The position numbers and the translations under genes were made by a program. Shown in pieces: positions 39,713-50,200 of a stretch of DNA of 64,000 bases; position 1 is the first letter of the stretch; every line of letters starts with the position of its first letter. This DNA is from Granulicella sp. L56 (GTDB lineage Bacteria; Acidobacteriota; Terriglobia; Terriglobales; Acidobacteriaceae). The stretch covers positions 496,001-560,000 of the forward strand of contig NZ_LMUS01000001.1 in assembly GCF_009765835.1 (NCBI RefSeq). Reading direction: 5' to 3'. The notes below the pieces were generated by a model. That model worked only from the letters and a program-made list of their open reading frames with translations. It was not told where the DNA came from and did not search any database.

Positions 39713-39741
39713 TATTCACATTCTTTTGACACAACGGTCAA
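39713..39741 (-). promoter_or_regulatory. Candidate sigma-70-type promoter of the porin gene
   Basis: On the minus strand TTGACC and TGAATA are separated by 17 bases. The -35 box lies inside an inverted repeat TTTGAC-N6-GTCAAA (39725-39742), which could be an operator. Start site would be about 130 bases before the porin ATG. Confidence 0.3.
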
Positions 39742-39810
39742 ATAACCCCGCCTCGGCAGGCTCACAGGAGGCACTGCACAGGTGGCCGCCTGGCTGATAT
39801 ATCGTTATGT

Positions 39811-41973
39811 ATGCTATTTTTTCGCAGCGGGATCGTCCTCCTCGCACTGACAACCTTTGCCTCCGCGCAGTCTTCCATCAAACTGATCCCCATGCCGCGC
39901 GAGGTCCATGCGACCGCCGACGTGCCGCTGCCGGACGGGGTTCGCATCGTCTGCGAAGCGCCGTGTTCGGAGGAAGACCACTTCGCCGCCACCGATCTGG
40001 GGACGAGTTTGCAGGAGCGCAATATCTCTTCGGTATCGACATCGGGATTGGTCATTGAGTTGACCCGGCTCGCCAACCACCCGGCAGAGGGCTTTACCGC
40101 CGAGATGAAGCCCGAGGGCTACGTCATCTCCGCCAGCCGCAACACGCTTACCGTCACCGCGGCTACCGCCGAAGGGCTCTTCTATGGAGCGCAGACGGTC
40201 AAGCAACTCATCGTGGGCGATGGGCCGAAGGCGATCCTGCGCGGTGCGGATATTCGCGACTGGCCCGCGTTGAAGTATCGCGGCCTCGACGACGATCTCT
40301 CGCGAGGGCCAGTACCTACGCTCGATTTTCAGAAGAAACAAATTCGTACGATTGCTGCTTACAAGATCAATATCTACTCGCCTTACTTTGAGCACACGCA
40401 GCAGTATGCGTCGAATCCGCTGATGGCTCCTCCGGGGGGCAGCATCTCCGCCGCCGATGCGAAGACGCTGGTAGCGTATGCGCAGGCCTACCATGTGACC
40501 ATCATTCCCGAGCAGGAAGCCTTCGGGCATCTGCACCACAACCTGACGTGGGAGCAGTACTCTCAGTTAGCTGAAAATCCTCACGGAGAGGTGCTCGCAC
40601 CCGGCCAACCCGGATCAGTTCCGCTGATCCAGCAGATGTTCGGCGAGCTTGCCGCGCTTTATCCGGGGCCATTTTTGCATATCGGTGCGGATGAAACCGT
40701 CGATCTCGGTACCGGGCAGACCAAGGCGGATGTCGACGCCCGCGGCCTTGGGGCGGTCTACCTCGATTTCATGCAGCGTATTGTCACCGCATTGCAGCCG
40801 TTGCATCGCAAGCTGCTGTTCTGGGGCGACATCGCGCAAGACTCTCCTGATTTGCTCAAGAAGATGCCGCAGTCGTTCAAGGACTCGACCATCGCCATTG
40901 CGTGGACCTATAACCCCGAGCCGCGTGGCTTCGACCGCTATCTCACACCCTTCACCAACGCTGGCTTTGAGACGTGGGTTGCGCCCGGCGTCAACAACTG
41001 GTCGCGCGTCTATCCGAATAACAATCTCGCGCTGCTGAATATTCAGGGTTTCATTCGCGATGGCCAGAGGCTTGGCTCGACCGGCGCGCTGAATACGATC
41101 TGGAACGACGACGGCGAAGGTCTTGAAAACATGAACTGGTACGGCATCCTCTTTGGTGCCGCGGCTTCGTGGCAGAAGGGCGAGTCCTCGATTCCGCAAT
41201 TTCAGGACTCGTATGCGCAGGTCTTTCACGGCGACATGACAGGCGACCTCAATGAAGCGCAGAAAGAGATCATACTGGCCCACGCACTCCTGAAGCAGCA
41301 GGCCAAAACCGGCGATGGCTCCGATGGCCTCTTCTGGCTCGATCCGATGAGCAAGGACGGGCAGGTCTACGCGGACAAGATTCGCCCTTACACCCATGAG
41401 CTGCGCCTGCATGCAGAACGGGCACTTACGCTGATTGCGCAGGCCCGCGCTGCTGCACCTGCGCCGTCGAAGTCGTTTACGGCCACCGCAGCGCCTTACA
41501 ACCCGGCCGATGCGTATCCCTCCAATCCGACCAGTCTGCGCGAGACGGATGCGATTGACGCGCTTGAGCTGGGTGCGCGTCGTATGGACTTCATCGGACT
41601 GAAATTTCAGTTGGCCGACGAGATCGCCCAGGGCTATCAGCGTGCCTATGACATGCGCATGACCACCGACCACAAGCAGCGCCAGACCGTCGCGAGCGAA
41701 CTCTCGGAAATCAACGGCAACAACGGGCGCATCGCCGACATTCGCGATGACTATTCGTTGATTCGCGATCTCTACCAGCAGGCGTGGCTCCGGTCGAATC
41801 GGCCTTATGCTCTGCGGCCTGTACTCGAGCACTACGACTACACGATTGGCCTGTGGCTCGCTCGCAGCGACAAGATCCGCGTGGCGCAACGGCAATGGGC
41901 CGATAGCCAGACGCTGCCAACTGCGGCAGAGCTTGGCATTCCGGCGCCGCCGCCGACCGCGGCAGCCCACTAG
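39811..41973 (+). CDS. GH20 beta-N-acetylhexosaminidase
   Basis: A 720-residue exported glycoside hydrolase. After a signal peptide (SGIVLLALTTFASAQ) comes a GH20b-type N-terminal domain (about residues 25-135) and the GH20 barrel (about 145-450) with the catalytic Asp-Glu pair in FLHIGADETVDLG and the product-site RGLDDDLSRGP. About 250 further residues are mainly helical. It removes terminal GlcNAc or GalNAc from chitin or glycan ends by substrate-assisted catalysis. nagA starts 22 bases after it, so the two act in GlcNAc recovery. Confidence 0.9.
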   Translation: MLFFRSGIVLLALTTFASAQSSIKLIPMPREVHATADVPLPDGVRIVCEAPCSEEDHFAATDLGTSLQERNISSVSTSGLVIELTRLANHPAEGFTAEMKPEGYVISASRNTLTVTAATAEGLFYGAQTVKQLIVGDGPKAILRGADIRDWPALKYRGLDDDLSRGPVPTLDFQKKQIRTIAAYKINIYSPYFEHTQQYASNPLMAPPGGSISAADAKTLVAYAQAYHVTIIPEQEAFGHLHHNLTWEQYSQLAENPHGEVLAPGQPGSVPLIQQMFGELAALYPGPFLHIGADETVDLGTGQTKADVDARGLGAVYLDFMQRIVTALQPLHRKLLFWGDIAQDSPDLLKKMPQSFKDSTIAIAWTYNPEPRGFDRYLTPFTNAGFETWVAPGVNNWSRVYPNNNLALLNIQGFIRDGQRLGSTGALNTIWNDDGEGLENMNWYGILFGAAASWQKGESSIPQFQDSYAQVFHGDMTGDLNEAQKEIILAHALLKQQAKTGDGSDGLFWLDPMSKDGQVYADKIRPYTHELRLHAERALTLIAQARAAAPAPSKSFTATAAPYNPADAYPSNPTSLRETDAIDALELGARRMDFIGLKFQLADEIAQGYQRAYDMRMTTDHKQRQTVASELSEINGNNGRIADIRDDYSLIRDLYQQAWLRSNRPYALRPVLEHYDYTIGLWLARSDKIRVAQRQWADSQTLPTAAELGIPAPPPTAAAH

Positions 41974-41995
41974 GAGACGAACTAAACTAATCTCG

Positions 41996-43135
41996 ATGCC
42001 AACAACTCTCACAGCACGCCAGCTTCATACCTCGCAGGGCAGCATCGACCACCCCGTCGTTGCCATCGATGACGACGGCCTGATTGCCAGCATCCACTCT
42101 GATCCTGCGAACAAGTCAGAAGACGTGCTGACCACAACCTTTCTCGATATCCATACGCATGGCGCAGCCAACTATGACGTCATGCATGCCAGCCCCGCAG
42201 AGCTTGCTGTCGTAAACAGATTTCTGGCGACCCGTGGCGTCGGACATTACCTCCCTACGACGGTCACAGCCCCGATCGATCAAACACTGCGGTCACTTGA
42301 AGCATTGGCCAATGCCGTCGAATCGCGGACTCCTACCAATGAGGCAACGCCTATCGGGATTCATCTCGAAGGGCCATTCATCTCTCACGCAAAAAAAGGC
42401 GTTCACCCTCCGGCCGATATTCTTCCGCCGGATATCGCTCTCTTTGACCGCTTTCAAGAGGCAGCTCGCGGACATATCCGTCTCATCACTATCGCTCCGG
42501 AGATTCCCGGCGCGCTCGCCCTCATCGAACATGCTTCTCATCATGGCGTAAAGGTCAGCATTGGCCACACAGACGCCACGTCAGAGGAGGCGCTCGCTGC
42601 AATCGACGCCGGAGCCCGCAGTGCTACGCATACCTTCAACGCCATGCGCGCGCTCGATCATCGCGCACCCGGCGTCATCGCCGTTGTGCTCGACGATGAT
42701 CGCCTGTTCGCCGAACTGATCTGTGATGGCGTCCACGTTGCTCCGGAGATGGTCCGCCTGTGGCTCAAAGCAAAGGGACCGAACAAAGCCATCCTTGTAA
42801 CCGACAGCATGTCCGCCACCGGAATGCCGGATGGGACCTACACACTCGGGACTTTTCAGGTCCAGGTAGCCGATGGCCGCGCCATGTCGAACGGCAGCCT
42901 CGCCGGAAGCGTTCTAACCATGGATCGAGCCGTCGCCAATCTGCAGCGCTTCACCGGTTCACCTCTCGGTACGGCTGTGCGGCTGGCATCGCACAATCCC
43001 GCGAAGCTGCTGGGCATGGAAGACGCGATTGCTAACCCCATCGCCGGTCAACCCGCAGACTTCAACGTTTTCAACGCTGCCGGTGAGCTTCAAGTAACGA
43101 TCTTGAACGGCACTCGTATTCCGGCTCGCGGATAG
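41996..43135 (+). CDS. nagA: N-acetylglucosamine-6-phosphate deacetylase
   Basis: A 379-residue amidohydrolase that deacetylates GlcNAc-6-phosphate. Metal and substrate motifs are FLDIHTHG, GIHLEGPFIS, VSIGHTDA, ATHTFNAMR and LVTDSMSATG (catalytic Asp). The ATG at 41996 gives the family N-terminus; an in-frame extension into the GH20 gene is rejected. It lies directly downstream of the hexosaminidase gene, in the same locus as a BadF/NagK-type sugar kinase that could produce its substrate. Confidence 0.93.
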   Translation: MPTTLTARQLHTSQGSIDHPVVAIDDDGLIASIHSDPANKSEDVLTTTFLDIHTHGAANYDVMHASPAELAVVNRFLATRGVGHYLPTTVTAPIDQTLRSLEALANAVESRTPTNEATPIGIHLEGPFISHAKKGVHPPADILPPDIALFDRFQEAARGHIRLITIAPEIPGALALIEHASHHGVKVSIGHTDATSEEALAAIDAGARSATHTFNAMRALDHRAPGVIAVVLDDDRLFAELICDGVHVAPEMVRLWLKAKGPNKAILVTDSMSATGMPDGTYTLGTFQVQVADGRAMSNGSLAGSVLTMDRAVANLQRFTGSPLGTAVRLASHNPAKLLGMEDAIANPIAGQPADFNVFNAAGELQVTILNGTRIPARG

Positions 43136-43157
43136 AGTAATCCATTCGAGCGGCAAC

Positions 43158-44711
43158 TTACTCACTGCTTCCATTGTCTTCTGCAGGAAGCTTCTGGTAG
43201 CTGACAAAGGCCAGATGCTGGCTGTCGGGAGCCCAGGATGGCACATTGATCGTGCCAGATCCGCCAACAAGGTTCACCAGCACCCTGACCTTCTTATCGC
43301 TCAAAGACATGATGCGTAGCTCTATATCTTTGTTTACCGGATGTCCGGCAACGCCCTTTTCGTAGCTGAGATAGACCATCGACTTTCCATCGGGCGAGAT
43401 GTGTGGCGTCCAGTTCATGCGCTCGTCGAAGGTCATCTGCTCCAGCTCGCTGCCATCGGGACGCATACGCCAGATCTGCATACCGCCGGCCCGATCTGAG
43501 TTGAAGTAGATATACCTTCCGTCGGGTGAGCAATCCGGATCGTCGCTGATGCCGTTGCCAGTGGTCAGAGCTTTCTCTTCGCCGCCTTCCACCGGAATAG
43601 CGTAGATATTGCCGGAGCCATGGCTCGGGCGAGTAAAGATGATTCTTTTACCGTCGGGAGACCAGTTATGAAAGTAAGAATTTGGATTCTCGGTAACAAT
43701 GCGCGGCGTTCCCCCGTTGGAGGGAACGATGTAGACGCGCGATTCGGGCTTGTCCGGCATACTGCAACTGATGGCCAGCCATTTGCCGTCGGGCGAGAGC
43801 CCATGGCTGCCGTTGCACCGCGTAGCAGCGCCAATATCGAGAGCCCCAGGCATTCCCCCTGTCACAGGAACCTTCATGATCTTGCCATCCTGATCGAAGA
43901 TTAAGAACTTTCCATCCCTCGTCCAATTAGGCGCTTCAAAGTGGCCGCGCGTCGTATAGGCCACCGTAGCTACACCGGCGTCGGGATTGATTGCGATGGT
44001 TTGCAGGGTGCTGTAAAGCGCGAGCGTAGCTGGTGTAGTCGGCGTCAGCGTTTTGAGTTCGATATTTGAAAATACCGCCTTCTCCACAACCTTGGCATCG
44101 TGCGAGCAGAGCCCAAGGCCGACATAGAATGGCCCATCGAAGTGAAGCTTGATCGATGCGCCAACCTGATGAAGCGGTTCGCCGTTCGTGCTGAGAAACA
44201 TGGTGACTGTGTCGCCGCGCTTTTCGAGGCGAAGCCTCTTCGGCGATGCAATATTCAGCTCAATGTCCTGTGTGGTCGCGGCCTTTGCACGCCGGTATTG
44301 CAGTGCCGTCAATCCCGAGCCGTGCTGGGCCGCATCGGCATAGACAGCGTCGGCATCGAGGTTCTGGCGAACCATCAGAAGCGCCTTGCGATGCGGGCTT
44401 GGGTTGCCGGTCTTCACAGGAAAATCAATATCTGCCGTCAGCGACACGTCAACCGACACCTTCTTCCAGACGAAATGAAAAGCGTCGATGTTTTCCCACA
44501 GGTTCGCGCCCGCAGAAGCAAGGGTGTACGTCTGCTTCGCCGGATCGTAGGCGACAGTTCCCGGAGGAACGACGCTGCCGACGTCGCTGCTGCCCTCGAA
44601 GATGCCCAATGATTTCGCAGTGGCCTGCGCCGGGAGCGAGCGCGCCTGACTGAAAACAGGGACGATTAAAAGAAGAGCAACCGATACCCACCGAATAGGA
44701 CTTCTGGACAT
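43158..44711 (-). CDS. Exported TolB-like beta-propeller protein
   Basis: A 517-residue protein with a signal peptide (RWVSVALLLIVPVFSQA). The first half is a laminin-G/concanavalin-like beta sandwich (KSLGIFEGSSDVGSV to SNIELKTL, about residues 25-230). The second half has at least five WD40-like PD40 repeats with the NWSPDGKRIIF, DCSPDGRYIYF and HISPDGKSMVY signatures, forming a TolB-type propeller. Such proteins are common in Acidobacteriota and are probably binding or sensing modules; no enzymatic residues are seen. GGAGG lies seven bases before the ATG at 44711. It converges on nagA. Confidence 0.82.
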   Translation of the reverse strand: MSRSPIRWVSVALLLIVPVFSQARSLPAQATAKSLGIFEGSSDVGSVVPPGTVAYDPAKQTYTLASAGANLWENIDAFHFVWKKVSVDVSLTADIDFPVKTGNPSPHRKALLMVRQNLDADAVYADAAQHGSGLTALQYRRAKAATTQDIELNIASPKRLRLEKRGDTVTMFLSTNGEPLHQVGASIKLHFDGPFYVGLGLCSHDAKVVEKAVFSNIELKTLTPTTPATLALYSTLQTIAINPDAGVATVAYTTRGHFEAPNWTRDGKFLIFDQDGKIMKVPVTGGMPGALDIGAATRCNGSHGLSPDGKWLAISCSMPDKPESRVYIVPSNGGTPRIVTENPNSYFHNWSPDGKRIIFTRPSHGSGNIYAIPVEGGEEKALTTGNGISDDPDCSPDGRYIYFNSDRAGGMQIWRMRPDGSELEQMTFDERMNWTPHISPDGKSMVYLSYEKGVAGHPVNKDIELRIMSLSDKKVRVLVNLVGGSGTINVPSWAPDSQHLAFVSYQKLPAEDNGSSE

Positions 44712-44888
44712 GAAACCGCCTCCACGAGAATCAACGTACGCATCCTGCGGTCTTCCGCAAATCACGATAGAACAGATAGCAAAGGAAGAAGAGAACAGTG
44801 CACCACGCTAACTGAAAATGAGGGGAAAGTGAAATGCTGTTGCACCCGGCTGGCTTCCGTGCCCCTAAATCTGGCATCCTGAAAGACC

Positions 44889-46202
44889 ATGCCTTTTCCG
44901 TCCACTCCCGTCCCCTCTATCGGAATCGATTTCGGAACGACCAATAGTTCCATCGCCCTTGCCACGCCCGAGGGCGCAGTCGAGCTGGTCTCGTTTCCTA
45001 CGGCAGCGGCGAGCATCGAGTCCTTTCGCTCCATCCTTTATCTGGAACAGCACAAACATGCCGGCCGCACACAGATCAAAAGCTTCACGGGCCCCTCCGG
45101 CATCGAGCACTATCTCGACGCCGAGCATAAGGGACGGCTTATCCAGTCACTGAAGTCCTACCTGACCAGCCGCACGCTTACCGGGACGGAAGTCTTTGGC
45201 CGCCGCTACAGCATCGAAGACCTCATCTCGCGCATCCTCACCGACCTGCGCCTGCGCGCCGAGCAACAGTTCGGCCAACCTGTCCTTCACGCTACCGTGG
45301 GCCGCCCGGTCCGCTTCGTCGGCGCCGACTCTGTCGACGATGACAACTTCGCGCTACAGCGGCTACGCGAGGCTTTCACCCACGCCGGGTTCGAGTCCGT
45401 TGATTTTGAGATGGAGCCTATCGCCGCTGCCTACTCTTATGAGTCCACGCTCGACCACGACGAGCTGATCCTCATCGGCGACTTCGGCGGCGGAACCAGC
45501 GACTTTTCCCTGCTGCACGTCGGCCCCGGCGTCCGCAAGCGTGGCCGTGCCGCACAGGATCTGCTCGGCAACAGCGGCCTTGGCCTGGCAGGGGATGCCT
45601 TTGACGCCCGCATCGTCCGCAAGCTGGTATCGCCTGCGCTCGGCGCGGATTCGCTTGCACGCTCGCTCAACAAGCTGCTACCAGCCGTACCAGCATGGAT
45701 CTATGCCAACCTCGAACGGTGGCACTACCTGTCGTTTCTGAAGACGCGCAACGTCAACCAGATACTCAAGAGCGCTCGCGCCAATGCATTGGAGCCGGAA
45801 AAGATTGAAGCGCTGCTTACCCTGATCGACGAGGACCTGGGCTACCAGTTGCATCAGGCCGTGCAGCGGCTCAAGATCGCGCTCTCGCACAACGAATCGG
45901 CGCAGTTCTACTTCCATGATGGCAGCATGGATATACAAGCCACGGTTGCTCGCAGCGACTTCGAATCATGGATAGGCGACGACCTGCAATCCATCGAACA
46001 ATGCGTGGATGGCTTGTTAGAGACAACCGGCATCTCTGCCAAAACCGTCGACCGCGTATTCCTCACCGGTGGAACCAGCTTCGTGCCCTCAGTGCGCCGC
46101 ATCTTTGAAAGCCGCTTCACCGCCGAGCGCGTACGCACAGGCAACGAATTTACCTCGGTAGCTCGCGGCCTTGCACTGAGGGCCCGCGAGAGGACCCTCT
46201 AG
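44889..46202 (+). CDS. Hsp70/DnaK-like chaperone protein (YegD type)
   Basis: A 437-residue actin-fold ATPase containing only the nucleotide-binding part of Hsp70. Motifs: SIGIDFGTTNSSIAL (phosphate 1), LIGDFGGGTSDFSLL (phosphate 2) and VFLTGGTSFVPSVRRIFE (adenosine). A long insert (about residues 205-305) and no canonical substrate-binding domain match YegD. Its cellular role is not defined; no DnaJ or GrpE genes are near. Stop codon lies 10 bases from the converging kinase gene. Confidence 0.87.
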   Translation: MPFPSTPVPSIGIDFGTTNSSIALATPEGAVELVSFPTAAASIESFRSILYLEQHKHAGRTQIKSFTGPSGIEHYLDAEHKGRLIQSLKSYLTSRTLTGTEVFGRRYSIEDLISRILTDLRLRAEQQFGQPVLHATVGRPVRFVGADSVDDDNFALQRLREAFTHAGFESVDFEMEPIAAAYSYESTLDHDELILIGDFGGGTSDFSLLHVGPGVRKRGRAAQDLLGNSGLGLAGDAFDARIVRKLVSPALGADSLARSLNKLLPAVPAWIYANLERWHYLSFLKTRNVNQILKSARANALEPEKIEALLTLIDEDLGYQLHQAVQRLKIALSHNESAQFYFHDGSMDIQATVARSDFESWIGDDLQSIEQCVDGLLETTGISAKTVDRVFLTGGTSFVPSVRRIFESRFTAERVRTGNEFTSVARGLALRARERTL

Positions 46203-46212
46203 CCAACACCCA

Positions 46213-47157
46213 TCAGGCGGCCGCAGTGCGGGCTCGCCACAGAGCGCCCTCGAGCGAATTCACCGCACCCTCCAGCACATAAGTCTGCGGCGCGGACTCC
46301 GCCAGCGCCGCAATCATCGTCTGTCGAACGATCGCGACATGCTCCAAAATACTGCCCACATACGCTACTCCGATGGGGCCTTCCCTACCGTCTGAAGTCT
46401 CCATCATCTTTACTGCGACCAAAGTGATCAATTCGGCCAGATCCGCTCCCGCTCGCTCCAGCACAGCCCGCGCCATCTCGTCACCGCTCTCTGCGCATCG
46501 CACCACCAGAGGAACCAGCGCCGCGAAGTCCGGCCCTGGACGGTCGTTTCCCTTCTCAACAAGCTCCCCCAGAGAATTCAACCCCCAGGCCTTCTGCACC
46601 TCTGCCAATAGGGTCGTCTCAATTCCCCGGTCTCTCGCCCAGAATCCCGCGCGAACGGCCTCCACGCCGATCCACCAACCCGATCCCTCATCGGCCAGAA
46701 CCGGCCCCCATCCCCCTACGGGATACATCGTTCCATCTGCGCTACGTCCAATGAAGATTGATCCAGTCCCCGAAACCGCCAGAATGCCGGGACCGCCGTG
46801 GAACGCCGCGTCGAGAGCGATGTCTTCGTCTCCGCATACCTCCACCTCGCCGCTCACCTTGGCTCTCATCTGCGTGTCGCACCACTGGCGCACCGCTGGA
46901 ATCGAAACGCCACCAATGCCCACGCAGCTTCGCGTAACCTCCTGCAGCCCTACCCCGGCCGCAGCCGCAGTCTCTTCGAGGAGTCTGTGCAAACGCGCCG
47001 TGGCCTCGGCCTCGCCTACGCGCATCAGCTTGATACTCCCACAATCCGCTCGTCCGAGAATCCTGGTGTCATCTCCCAGAACACACCTTGTCTTCGTTCC
47101 ACCTGCATCAATGCCAATAAAATAAGCCAAGATTTCCTGTCTCCCATCGTCGCGCAA
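46213..47157 (-). CDS. BadF/BadG-type amino-sugar kinase (NagK/MurK-like)
   Basis: A 314-residue ASKHA kinase of the BadF/BadG/BcrA/BcrD family. ATP motifs are FIGIDAGGTKTRCVLGD, ILAVSGTGSIFIG and the GWGPVLADEGSGWWIG loop that is typical of eukaryotic-type GlcNAc kinase and clostridial MurK. It probably phosphorylates GlcNAc and/or MurNAc at O6. The adjacent divergent gene encodes a symporter fused to muramidase and amidase domains, and nagA is 3 kb away, which supports an amino-sugar substrate. Start taken at 47157. Confidence 0.83.
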   Translation of the reverse strand: MRDDGRQEILAYFIGIDAGGTKTRCVLGDDTRILGRADCGSIKLMRVGEAEATARLHRLLEETAAAAGVGLQEVTRSCVGIGGVSIPAVRQWCDTQMRAKVSGEVEVCGDEDIALDAAFHGGPGILAVSGTGSIFIGRSADGTMYPVGGWGPVLADEGSGWWIGVEAVRAGFWARDRGIETTLLAEVQKAWGLNSLGELVEKGNDRPGPDFAALVPLVVRCAESGDEMARAVLERAGADLAELITLVAVKMMETSDGREGPIGVAYVGSILEHVAIVRQTMIAALAESAPQTYVLEGAVNSLEGALWRARTAAA

Positions 47158-47200
47158 GCCATTCCAGCGCCCTCCCCGTTATCATAATGGGCACAAGGGT

Positions 47201-50200
47201 ATGCCGTCAGGCAGTCCTCACAGGAGAGTCGCATTGACCAGTTGTTTCGAAGCCCTGGCGCTGGCTGTGCCGACGCGGCTCCATCCCATCGATCTTGTTA
47301 TCATCGCCATCTATCTTGTTGGCATCACTCTCTTCGGGCTGAGCTTCCGTAAGAAGACCACCGGTAGCCGCTCTCTCAAAAGCTACTTCCTCGCCGACCG
47401 CTCCATCCCGTGGTGGGCCATCGCGCTCTCCATCGTCTCGGCCGAGACCAGCACGCTCACCATCATCTCCATCCCCGGCCTCGCCTTTGGCGGCGACTTC
47501 GGCTTCCTCCAGGTTGTCTTCGGCTACATGGTTGGCCGCATCGTCGTCGCCGCCATCTTTCTGCCCAAATATTTTCAGGGCGAGATGCTCACCGCCTACC
47601 AGCTCATCGACAAACGTTTCGGCCCCACGCTGCACAAGGTCACGGCTCTGCTCTTCCTGCTCACACGAGCGGCAGCGGAAGGCGTGCGCGTCTTCGCCGT
47701 TTCCATCGTCGTGGGCATCGCCATCGGCACGCGCGATGTTCTCTCCATCGCCATCATCTCCGCGCTTACCCTGCTCTACACCTTCGAGGGAGGAATGGCT
47801 GCCGTCATCTGGACGGATGTGGTGCAGATGATCATCTACGTTGGCGGAACGCTCGTCGCGATGGCAACACTCGGAACGCATGTGCCTGGAGGATGGAGCC
47901 ATATCCACGAAGTCGCAGCCGCCGCCGGCAAGTTTCACCTCTTCCACTTCGCGCTGAACCTCACCGAAACCTACACCTTCTGGGCGGGCCTGATCGGCGG
48001 CACCTTCCTCACCATGGCGTCGCATGGCACCGATCAACTGATGGTGCAGCGGATGCTCGCCGCCCGCAATCTGCGCCAATCCATCGTTGCGCTGCTGTCG
48101 AGCGGCGTCGTCATCCTTCTCCAGTTCACGCTGTTTCTCTTCATCGGCGCGGGCCTCTTCGTCTTCTACGGCCTGCATCCGGCAGTGTTCGCTTCGGCAG
48201 ACAGAATCTTTCCCACCTTCATCGTTCGCGAGATGCCCATCGGTGTTGCGGGCCTGCTCGTGGCCGCCATTCTTGCCGCTGCGATGTCCAACCTCAGCGC
48301 CGCACTCAACTCTCTCTCCAGCACAACCGTCGTAGACTTCTATATGCACTGGCGACCCCAAGCCGACGACCGCGAACGAATGTTGATCTCCCGCTCCTCC
48401 ACCGTCATCTGGGCGTTTGTGCTCTTCGCCATCGCCGTCTACAGCGTTCATGCTGGAGGCAAAGGCCACGTCGTCGAGATCGGCCTCTCCATCGCCTCGG
48501 TCGCCTACGGTGCGCTGCTCGGCGTCTTCCTCCTCGGCACACTCACGCGCTATGCAACCCAGACCGGAGCAATTCTGGGCATGATCGTCGGCTTCGCGCT
48601 CAACATTCTGCTCTGGCTCCATCCCAACCCCATCGCACTCGGCCCCATCACCATCCCACACGTCGCCTGGACGTGGTACGTCTTCATCGGCGCGGTCGCA
48701 ACCTTCGGAATCGGCACCGTCGCCAGCTTCATCTTTCGCACGAAGCCCAAAACGAAGATCATCGCCACGACCGCATTGCTCGCCTTCTTTGCATTGAGCG
48801 CAGTGGCCGCCCGTGGACAAAGCAGTGAACCTCCCGATTTCACCCCTATCAGCACCTTGATGAATGACGCCGTTGCCCAGAAAAAACTCCCCGGCGCGAT
48901 CGTCCTCATCGGCCACGACAACAAGGTCGCATTCGAGCAAGCCTACGGCCACCGCTCTCTCGAACCCAGCGTAGAACCGATGACCGAAGACACCATCTTC
49001 GACATGGCCTCGCTCAGCAAGTGCCTCTCAACCGCAGTAGCCGTCATGCAACTCTACGAGGAGCACAAACTCAACTTCGACGACCCAGTCGCGAAATATC
49101 TTCCGGCCTTCGCCGCGAATGGCAAAGAAAATATAACCATCCGCGAGCTACTGACCCACTACTCCGGCCTGCCGCCTGACATCAACCTCAAAGACATCCC
49201 CTGGGGACTCGCCGCTCCCGACAAGGCCGAAGGCATTCGCCGCGCCCTCAACTCGCCTCTGGTGACCACGCCCGGCACCCACTTCGAATACTCCGACATC
49301 AACTTCATCACCCTCGGGGCACTCGTCGAAAAGCTCAGTGGCGAACCGCTTGATGTCTACGCCCAGCGACACATCTTTACGCCGCTCCACATGACCCACA
49401 CGCGCTACCTGCCGTTTGCAGAGGCCTGCGGTCCTCACGAAACCCTCGGCGCTGCCATTGCACTTTCAGACCCGCCACACCTGCTCAAATCCGACGAATC
49501 CTCCAGTGCGGTCTTCAAGGATTACTCCTGCTCTCCACCCCACTGGATCACCTCCGCCATCATTCCCCATACCGCTCCCACCACCTACGACGACGAAGGC
49601 ACAGCAGCCACCAATCCCGACTTCGGCCACATGCTTCGCGGCACCGTCAACGACCCCACCACTCGTCGCATGGGTGGAGTCGCAGGACACGCAGGCGTCT
49701 TTAGCACCGCCTCCGATGTGGCACTCTTCGCACAGGCGCTACTTGACCGACTAGCAGGACGCCCCAGTACATTTCCTCTGAAGCAATCCACGCTTGAGTT
49801 GATGACAAAACCCGAGCAGCCGTCATCTGCCGAAACCACGGCCACCATCTTCACCCCAGACGGCAAAACCACGAAGGGCATCGCCACACGCGGCTTCGGC
49901 TGGGACATCAACTCGCCCTTCTCGCGCCCACGCGGCGGCGTCTTTCCTATCGGCTCCTTCGGCCACACCGGCTTCACCGGAACCTCGCTCTGGATGGATC
50001 CAGCCAGCGACACCTACGTCATCATTTTGACGAACGCGATCCATCCACGCGGCAATCCGCCGGTCTCAGTCCTGCGAGGCGAGATCGCCACAGCGGCAGG
50101 CGAAGCTCTGCACCTCAACGAGGACGCTTCAGCCACAACAGCCGAGAGTAACGCTCCTACGCTCACCGGCATCGACGTGCTCGAGTCGACCCAATACTCC

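Noticed and set aside
40615..42012. 465-codon minus-strand frame opposite the GH20 gene
   Set aside because: Arg-rich antisense product with no recognisable domain; the GH20 frame holds the catalytic motif.
47207..48952. 581-codon minus-strand frame opposite the symporter part of the fusion
   Set aside because: The product is acidic, Asp/Gly/Glu-rich low complexity, the expected antisense of a hydrophobic membrane protein.
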